From Saccoglossus kowalevskii (Eukaryota > Hemichordata > Enteropneusta > Harrimaniidae), in the NCBI RefSeq assembly GCF_000003605.2, contig NW_003137827.1:457214-485767 (forward strand): a DNA stretch of 28,554 nucleotides. The letters are read 5' to 3'. Shown here piece after piece: positions 21,795-28,554 of the stretch. The notes under the pieces were generated by a model that worked only from the letters and a program-made list of their open reading frames with translations, ran no database searches and was not told the DNA's origin. The position numbers were made by a program, and so were the translations under genes. How positions within the stretch are numbered: the stretch's first letter is position 1; the number at the start of each line of letters is the position of its first letter.

Positions 21795-21906
21795 GGGTAT
21801 AGGTAATCATTTGTCAGATCCTACATTATTAGACTCATGTTCAGGTGCACTGGGCAGAAAAACCTTATTCTCACTCTACCCGATCTGTTGCTTGATATCC
21901 CTGTAA

Positions 21907-22595
21907 AAAGATCATGTTCTTGGTCAGTATTTTTCAAAGAAACCACCTCTCTCAAAGTCGTATGTCATGCAAGGGCTGTGGAACCAGTGGTACCGTCTGC
22001 AAAGACAGTAATAATGAAGATATATTTTCAAATAGTATTAGCTTTAGTCAACACATTTCAAATATTTACTCTGATTTATAGTCAAGCCACCTTTCATGAT
22101 CACCCTAGTTATATAATCGTTATGTACAGTTGGTTCATTTGCAGTGCAAATAGTTAAGCCCAAAGAAAGTAGAAGCACTTTTCAGGGTCAATCTATTTGT
22201 TTGCAATGCCCAACAAAGTAACATTTATGGCAAATCAAGTTCAAATTATTTGCAGACACAATTTTTATAACCAGTGAAGTTGAATTCATTTGTAGTCCAC
22301 CTAACTCCAATTCTGTTCAATGCAGTCTCACTTGAGTTGAATTCATTTGTAGCGGAGTCCACCCAGTTCTAATTTGGTTGAATTCAAGCGCACTCAACCT
22401 GAATTTATATGTAGCTTAGACCACTCAAGTTCAATTCATTGAGAGTTACAACTATTCAGAGTGTACTCACTTGGTTTGCCCATGATTGAAATTGAAGTGT
22501 CAGAATGCTAAACGTTTCTGCTTAGAGCACCAACAGGCTGTGTATACAAGTCAGTTGCTATATAGGCTAACAATGCAGTACACTGTATATTTATG
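21907..22595. other. Right non-coding part of the piggyBac element with subterminal repeats
   Basis: The plus strand carries GTTGAATTCATTTGTAG at 22279-22295 and 22336-22352, a weaker GAATTTATATGTAG at about 22402, and AAGTTCAATTCATT at about 22428. These are inverted relative to the left set. Open frames at 21505-22157 on the plus strand are shadows of the acidic N-terminal region and nothing more. Confidence 0.55.
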
Positions 22596-22599
22596 TTAA

Positions 22600-23039
22600 G
22601 TATGTTTGCTTTTTGTACTGCCTAGCAGTTTGACATAAGACATTGAATTACCCCCCCTACTTGCTTTAGTTTCTCAATATCATCATCAATTGTAATATAT
22701 GACATCGAAAAAGAAGCCTTATCAATGTAACCCCTGGTGCATTGCGTGGAGCTGAAAGATCTACAATAAGGCGTTTCTTGCCTGAATATTTCTCTTGGTA
22801 TAGACAGTATAGACAGGGAATGGGGGGGGGGGGGCAAAGGGGCCTATCACATAACCTTTATCTATTTCTGATTGTAAAAAGATACTGACAGAAGCTGGAT
22901 CTGACCTGGCTGATAAATTATTGGTGCACTCAAAAATGACAATTGGGATATAACTGTGCTTTGCTGTTGACTGCCCTGCCTGTCCAAATCTCTTTTGTGG
23001 ACAGAAGTCTTGCAAGTGGAGAGTGCTGTTACAAATCAT
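22600..23039 (-). pseudogene. DIRS/Ngaro-like reverse transcriptase, N-terminal part
   Basis: On the minus strand a CMICNS...FCP piece is followed by NNLSARSDPASVSIFLQSEI, KGYVIGPF and PPPFPVY (the usual form is xEIxxGxIxGPFxxPPF). A frame change follows and the KRLIVDLSAPRN-type block is visible in a second frame near 22775-22740. Then come SMSYITIDDDIEKLKQVGG and LMSNC, a TAG stop, and the piggyBac insertion. A 13-G run (22822-22834, coding for prolines on the minus strand) has expanded inside the PPF motif. Both halves together form a palm domain; neither is functional. Confidence 0.75.
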
Positions 23040-24078
23040 ACATGCGGCAGCATTTTGATCAGCTGAACATTGTCTCTGACGAACCAGTCTACGTTAACCT
23101 TTTTTTAGTTGGAGCCATGTACCTGCATTCATAGAAATTTGTAATCATAAAACAAAGTTCCATAACTATTGGCCATATCAGTGATGTCATTTTCATAGCA
23201 ATCCAATTCATGCCATGGATTTGGGAGGGAGCTCCATATCTTCAGGGGTGAAAAAAGAGGCTTGTAGGAAACCGTGGTGAAAAATTGGTTTTCAAGGCTA
23301 GAGCTGTATGCCTAGGATATACAGTTTGAAATATTATACTGCATAAATATAATTAGTAATAAGATTTACATAAACAGTGTCCTCTAACATTGCTATGCAA
23401 TATACATGATTTTTAAGACCTTAAAATTGTCATTTGCCAGGTATATAAATATCTTCAAAAACTGTTATTCAAAGTTTACATTTGAACTTATCTATGTAAC
23501 TTCTGTAATAACACTGGAGGGTGGTATTTTTATAAAATGTCTATTGTATATTGATAAGGTTTGTGATTATTGCAGTTCCAAAAAATAACATTTATGTGGT
23601 TGTTTTTCTGCAGATTGATGAATTGATATGAGATTTCCAGCTTATAAGCACCCCCATCAAGAACAAGCAAAAAACAAAAAAAACTGTAAGATGCATTACA
23701 ATCATATATTGTAAGGAACTATGCTTGTAACATTTTTCTTAAGTGCTTGTTGGTATGCATGTGATGAGGTTCATGAAATCATGTTTAAACTGTAGCTCAA
23801 TAATGTTCTATGATTTTGTTAGATTTATATCATAGATACATACATACCTGAGAACTATTGCTGAGCATATTCACAATGACTTGTTCTATACACATTAAAA
23901 ATATTTAAAATTTTGTTTTCTATGGCGAGGACCATGTTGAGTTATATAGAAATGATAAAAACATGACATTGCTGAAGCATACTGACCTAATTATCATGAA
24001 TATCATGTTGCAAGCAAAAGGAAAAAGCATGCTCATCTGTTCAACTACTTGTGAATGAAAACTGTGTGTTTCTTGTAG
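23040..24078. other. Gene-free AT-rich stretch
   Basis: No domain or inverted repeat was seen. The open frames at 22943-23134 and 23406-23588 are short and unremarkable. Sequence just before 24079 ends in TTTCTTGTAG, a good splice acceptor for the next relic. Confidence 0.5.
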
Positions 24079-25510
24079 ACTTTGACAAACTTAAGTCCCA
24101 GAGGAAGTGCTGTGATACGAGATGGGATCAAATAAAAACTGTGCCTCGTTACTACAATGTGGCATTCTCCCATGATGCATTTAAAGAAGCCACTTTAGTT
24201 AAAAATCTAACAAGTGTCACAAGTGATCGTGTTTATAAAATCGTCAAACAACGTGATGTAAATAAATGTATTTTGTTTGTTTGATACAGTATCGGTTTGA
24301 TGGTCCAGAGCATAAAGTACAGATCACATGGTAATGCAAAGTCCGGCAAGCCATATATCACAACTCGACCTAGCACAATAACAAAATTTCAAAGGAGCTT
24401 GAGAAAGGACTTTGTAATAAGCGTAGCGTCCATAATACTGAGAATGCAGTTGGTGGTGTTCTAGGAGCTGAATCAGCATCAAGCTTGCCAGGAAATATTA
24501 AACAGGCAGAGTATATTAAGAAGAACACCAGTCTGGCTTCTGTTCTGTTAAACATGGCTAATGAGCCAGATGATAATAAATTAATTCAGAGTGTTCATGT
24601 TGCACAGAATGATACAGTAATTGCACTTTACAACGAAAACCAAATGAAGGACATAGAACTTTCTGTACTAATGATGACTATCATAATGCTTCATTTGGTG
24701 CTGAAGTGTCATTTAAATTAGGTCCCTTTTTTCTGATTGTCACAACATTTGAGACTGAAGACTTTAGAGACAAGTTTCCTTCAATGATAGGGCCTTGTGG
24801 AATATGTTACAAACTAATTTGCTTACTTATTCATCATTTTTCAATCTGAAATGCTATGGCAGCGATGAGGAAAAGGTCTTGAGGAAGGCCTTCAAAATTG
24901 AATTTCCCTGTGCAGTAGGTCTATTATTAGATTAGAGAACAAGGATTATCTGCTTGATTTAGGAATCAAGTTGTGGGTGATAGTGGGGGTTAGTACATAG
25001 TGAAGACACTAAAGAATATGAGCAGAATCTTGGCAAACTAAAGGATCAATGGAATGAGATGGAAAAAGTCGAATCACATAAATCACCAGGTGTTTACAAT
25101 TACTTCTTGAAGTACAAGGCCAAAACAACAACATCATCATTACTGGAAATTGAACAAGAAAAAGGTGGGTCCTACAGAAACAGTGAGTCACACAGAAAAA
25201 ATCATGTTGTGGATATTGTGGAAAGGATATATGGTGGTGTGGAAGACTTCATCATTCCACTGTCATTAAGTGTTTCTAGCCATGTTAGCAATACCAGTAA
25301 TGCCTGCTCTACATGGAAAGGGCACCCTTACATGTCAGAACATTATGCAGTTCCTTCTAACTGCACGAATAAAACATGGAAGCTGTACACCACCTAAAAA
25401 TAACAGATTTGGAGATTCTGACAATTGACACAAGCAACAGCGTCAATAATGTTATTGGATGTATTGGGGAGAAGTTGCCTGGTTTTATTCCATCCATTTC
25501 GTCTATCAAG
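24079..25510 (+). pseudogene. MULE-like DDE transposase relic, unrelated to copies A and B
   Basis: After a TTTCTTGTAG acceptor the frame reads DFDKLKSQRKCCDTRW and FSHDAFKEATLVKNL (24079-24280). A frameshift leads to YRFDGPEHKVQITW, then ENAVGGVLGAESASSLPGNI and AEYIKKNTSLASVLLNMANE (24440-24560). Next are FKLGPFFLIVTTFET with FPSMIGP (about 24710-24795), LKCYGSDEEKVLRKAF with FPCAV (about 24847-24915, a likely catalytic Asp block), VHSEDTKEYEQNLGKLKDQW (about 24990-25055) and NYFLKYKAKTTTSSLL (about 25098-25145). Finally IDTSNSVNNVIG with LPGFIPSIS (about 25425-25500) matches the late Asn/Glu helix of the family. The order fits large uncharacterised transposase-like proteins of corals and other invertebrates, recalled from memory. 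Several stops and frameshifts and a foreign segment near 25170-25400 show it is dead. MULE-like is the best guess. Confidence 0.65.
25165..25405 (+). other. Extra ~230-bp segment inside the MULE-like relic
   Basis: From about 25165 to 25405 the sequence does not correspond to the family, although both flanks do. It may be an intron (a GTGGGT donor is possible at 25165) or an insertion. It stays open in one frame to 25397 (VVDIVERIYGGVEDFIIP), without a recognised domain. No target duplication or terminal repeat was seen. Confidence 0.35.
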
Positions 25511-26346
25511 TAGTATAGAGAAAAATTCAATTACGAATTTCAGGTGATAATGCTACTACAGAAGGACGGCCACGGGTATCAGAATAGATATTGACAGACT
25601 GGTTTCACTGATTCAATTCAAACACCTAGAAATACCAAAGTTAGATCAAAGATGGCATTTGCAAGGGGATGCCAGAACATATGGCGGATAAGCCACTACA
25701 ATGCTGTCTATCAGTAATACAAATCTGGAACTTTTTTTAGAGGGCACCAACATGCAGTCGCCAAGTGAAGTATATTCTTTTACTATATTTGATGGCAAAG
25801 ACAACATTTGGAAATGAATATTGGGATGGACATGAACCTCATTCAATCTCTTCTTCCCAGGCTAGCATAAGAAAACTTTATAATGGACATTTACCATGCA
25901 GTTGTCAGAGAGAATGAAGCACTGTTAACACGAACATTGAATACGATCAGATAGTCTAAAATTGCTCATCTGACTGCAAATATTAATGAAAGACATGTTC
26001 GTGGTGGAAATTTTCAACTTATGATGGAAAATTGCATGACATGTCACTCAAGTATCATGTGATCACTATCTTGCTTTTAAGGACAAGTCGTACCACAATT
26101 TGTTTGACACATCCTCTAAAACATCACATTTCCAAAGATCATTACCACCTCCACTCCAGAATGCAATTGGGAAGTCTTCCAATATGGTTACATAGTTTGA
26201 ATTAATAAGTACTATATTTGAAGTACGTTTTCAATGTAAGCTATGCTAAATGATCCAGTAATTATGCCAATGCCAGGAATTGGTCACTTGCATAATATTC
26301 AAACATTATGACCATACATTGTGGTGCTGCCCCGGCGAAAGTTCTA
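25511..26346. other. Probable decayed tail of the MULE-like relic
   Basis: Plus-strand fragments such as NFIMDIYHAVVRENEALLTR and HLTANINERHVRGGNFQLMM (about 25870-26040) have coding-like composition but many stops, and I could not match them to a family. They may be the 3 prime part of the 24.1-25.5 kb element or another relic. Confidence 0.3.
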
Positions 26347-26462
26347 CCATGGTTGACCATCAATTCCAAGCGTACATGACCATGGTCAATCATTGTTGAA
26401 CATCCATGATCATGGTCAGAACTTGTAATACCATGGCTATTTTATATAGACCATGGTCAAGC
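26347..26462. repeat. Cluster of CCATGG-centred imperfect repeats
   Basis: CCATGG occurs at 26347-26352, 26480 minus 100 (26380-26385), 26431-26436 and 26451-26456, with a TCATGG variant at 26410-26415. Most copies extend to GACCATGGTCAA, itself a palindrome. Spacing is 20 to 33 bases and the linkers are diverged. Confidence 0.75.
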
Positions 26463-28554
26463 ATAGATGCAGTTTGGTTACATGCATCACAGCAGTTATA
26501 CATGTGTATTTATCCAAGGTGATATCCTTATAGTATTTTTCAATATGTTTACCAATACACTTTGAAAGTCACTGTGACTGTTTCTGCAATGCGAGGTCTT
26601 ACAGAATAGGAACCTTAGAATGGAAATTAGAGGTATTTATACTTGACCTGATGGTGAAATAGCTCAAGTCTCTGCATAGTTCCTGTGGTTTTTGGAATGT
26701 AGTATATGCAAATTAAAGTACAATGTAAATCTTGCTGGTAGTTTTCAAGTGGAAAGTGGAATTGTAAACCAAAATTTTAGGCTAAAAATAGTGAATATCA
26801 ACACGAAAAGAACAAATTTGATAGAAGTCAACTGAAGGTACAGGTGCATACATCCTTTGAACTTAAACTTTTCAAAAACCTTTGTTACCAGTGAGTAGAA
26901 TTATTAATGTCCAGGCAAAACTACACGCACATACACACACACACAAATCAGGTAATTATGTGTGTTGGGGGAAATCAGAATGTTTTATTACACAATATTA
27001 GACCAGATACAAACTTAAATCAGCCTACTAACACTATGCAAAAAACATAAAACCGGGATTCATGTTGTTTCCTAAACATAGTGATAAACTTTGTTTGGTT
27101 TTCATTAATAAGGATCAATATAACACTTTGCCTTCTGAAACGTACACTTTTCACTTCACAGTACAGGCTAAAGGGGACTATACATAATCCTAGGGCTGAC
27201 AGGCCTACCGTCGCATACGACTTCAGTACCATGCAAGACCGCAATGAAGGTATTTACTAGTATTGCAAAATGTATAAGCAACTAAAGCAGAGGGGTGTAC
27301 CAAAACAACCCTACTACACGTGGTACGCCAACAAAAGCAAATAAACCTTCAAATATGCGGTCGGTCATCATGGCAACATAATAAGAACACAAATCAAAAC
27401 AACCTCCGACCTCGCTTCAACAAATATACTTTAGGTATACTCCCTTTGATGTTTACTTTAACTGGTAATAACCATTTCTCAGTAAATGCTGCTTATATCA
27501 TACCTAAACATGATATCAAAACCAAACATACACTGTCAGGTAATACTGTGCAAAACACTACCAAAACTGGCAATAACTGTACACGACGTGCGCGTTCAGA
27601 ACAGGCGATGCAGGAACTGATTGATTGACCAAGTGCACTGTAGCTGTGACCAAAGAACAATGAATGTCACGATCACTGTTTACATGCAGTGATTCAGTAT
27701 GTCGATTGCGTCGTGTATCAGTATACAATGTTTTCAATGCAGTACTATCAGGATTACAATCTCATTATATGGGCGCTGTCATATTGTTTACATCGTAAAC
27801 GAGGTTAAAAGACGTCACGCTTTGGTAGTACTCGGCAGACACCTCATGGGTTTCAAATTGAAAGCGCTCCTCTCAATTAGCACATGGCCAAAAGCCCTTG
27901 ACCAATCAGAGTCACGATAAAGTGTGGTTCTATTTCACCACGAATTCACTTGAATCACGGCTGGAAAAACGCAAAAAAGGAAACAAAATATTTCCATTGC
28001 AACAATTTCTTTACAACATCAAGATCAGATACAAAGTAACCTTTCAGTTACAGAAAACATCTAGTTAAAAAAATTCACGAAATTTATTCCTGGTTTACCG
28101 TTTTCACGAAGATTACGTTGTATTCTGCATGCAATATTGTACAGCGTTGCAGGCGGATAAGGACCGCCATCATATACGTCTGCTTTCGCCAATAAATCGA
28201 CACAATCAAAATGCAATAGAAGTGTTCGGCTTTATTTCTAGTTGTGCAGGCAGCAAATATGTCTCCTCAAATGTTTCAACAACAGTCAGTCGGTGTTCGG
28301 CTCATTGCGACCACACTTTACATGCCCATGAACTTGACCATTTAGTCTAGTCAAGAATTTCTTTGAGGTTGTGTTGTTTGGTCGATGGAACAGGTTGCGC
28401 GAAACGACCCGGCGTAAAACAATATTAAAGCAAAACAATATTTCCTGATCAATTGCGATGTGTTCTAAATAAAACATATTCCAGTCCAAATCAGCTCAAT
28501 TACTTTAATAAAGAGTTATGTATAATGTACAAAATGTTGATACATTTTGATACC
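26463..28554. other. Stretch without a supportable gene
   Basis: A CA microsatellite lies at about 26928-26945. From about 27180 CpG density is modestly higher, with GACGTCAC (about 27812, CRE-like) and GACCAATCAGAG (about 27899, CCAAT-box-like) on the plus strand. The open frames at 27320-27628, 27699-27920 and 28129-28350 are short and have no recognised domain. A promoter for a gene beyond the window is possible but unproven. Confidence 0.4.

Larger units (their letters stand above)
20302..22599 (-). mobile_element. Defective piggyBac element inserted at TTAA in the reverse transcriptase
   Basis: TTAA at 20302-20305 and at 22596-22599 mark the proposed ends. The reverse-transcriptase frame leaves off at one TTAA and resumes in phase at the other. 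The left end inside the TTAA reads TCCTTTCTCCC followed by 13 G, similar to CCY-type piggyBac ends; the right end shows no matching terminal repeat and is probably eroded. Inverted subterminal repeats support one element: CTACAAATAAATTGAACTCT at 20541-20560 against GAGTTGAATTCATTTGTAG at 22334-22352 (17 of 19 match in inverse), with further copies at about 20456 and 22278-22300. The length of 2.3 kb is near that of known piggyBac elements. Confidence 0.75.

Noticed and set aside
21505-22157. Plus-strand frames of 133 and 106 codons with Leu/Ser-rich sequence
   Set aside because: They are antisense shadows of the acidic piggyBac N-terminal region.
26928-26945. CA repeat considered as part of a CRISPR-like or structured array
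   Set aside because: It is a plain microsatellite with no spacers.
27320-28489. Open frames near the right end considered as small genes
   Set aside because: They are short, present on both strands and without domain, splice or promoter support beyond generic motifs.

Overview
The window looks like transposon-rich nuclear DNA from an invertebrate animal. It is AT-rich, coding pieces are split by GT-AG introns, and there are microsatellites, short inverted-repeat elements and at least seven distinct mobile-element protein families. Some of these families I associate from memory with cnidarian, sponge and other marine-invertebrate gene models; no species can be named. There is no operon structure, ribosomal RNA, CRISPR array or prokaryotic signal. 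Almost every recognisable protein is a broken relic of a mobile element. The only intact coding-looking exon of unknown origin is at 14158-14617 on the minus strand.

Layout. 1-209 (-): edge of a Ty3/Gypsy integrase. 721-1269 (+): a DDE_Tnp_4 (PIF/Harbinger-like) transposase relic in one frame with four stops, with a 72-bp tandem duplication overlapping its end. 2690-3165: a CpG-rich promoter-like patch with a short ORF. 4638-6316 (-): a multi-exon RecQ-type helicase relic. 7976-11060 (-): copy A of a DDE transposase family with a Tudor/Agenet-like C-terminal module. 12687-13132 and 13131-13503: two abutting MITE-like elements. 14158-14617 (-): the unknown exon. 15184-19170 (+): copy B of the same family as copy A, interrupted at 15578-16877 by a 1.3-kb element with perfect inverted repeats and a target duplication. 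19874-20305 and 22600-23039 (-): two halves of a DIRS/Ngaro-like reverse transcriptase. 20302-22599: a defective piggyBac element inserted at TTAA between those halves. 24079-25510 (+): a second type of DDE (MULE-like) transposase relic. 26347-26462: a CCATGG-rich repeat cluster. The rest to 28554 holds nothing I can call.

Relationships. Copies A and B lie head to head, about 4 kb apart. They are related at protein level and both carry a phase-0 intron at the same point of their C-terminal module, so the intron belongs to the family. Three nested insertions can be ordered: the 1.3-kb element into copy B, piggyBac into the reverse transcriptase, and MITE against MITE. The sequence supports a layered mobile-element graveyard rather than a working pathway. 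The least explained items are the Tudor-tailed transposase family, its possible link to the RecQ-like relic, the 1.3-kb element, and the 14.2-14.6 kb exon.
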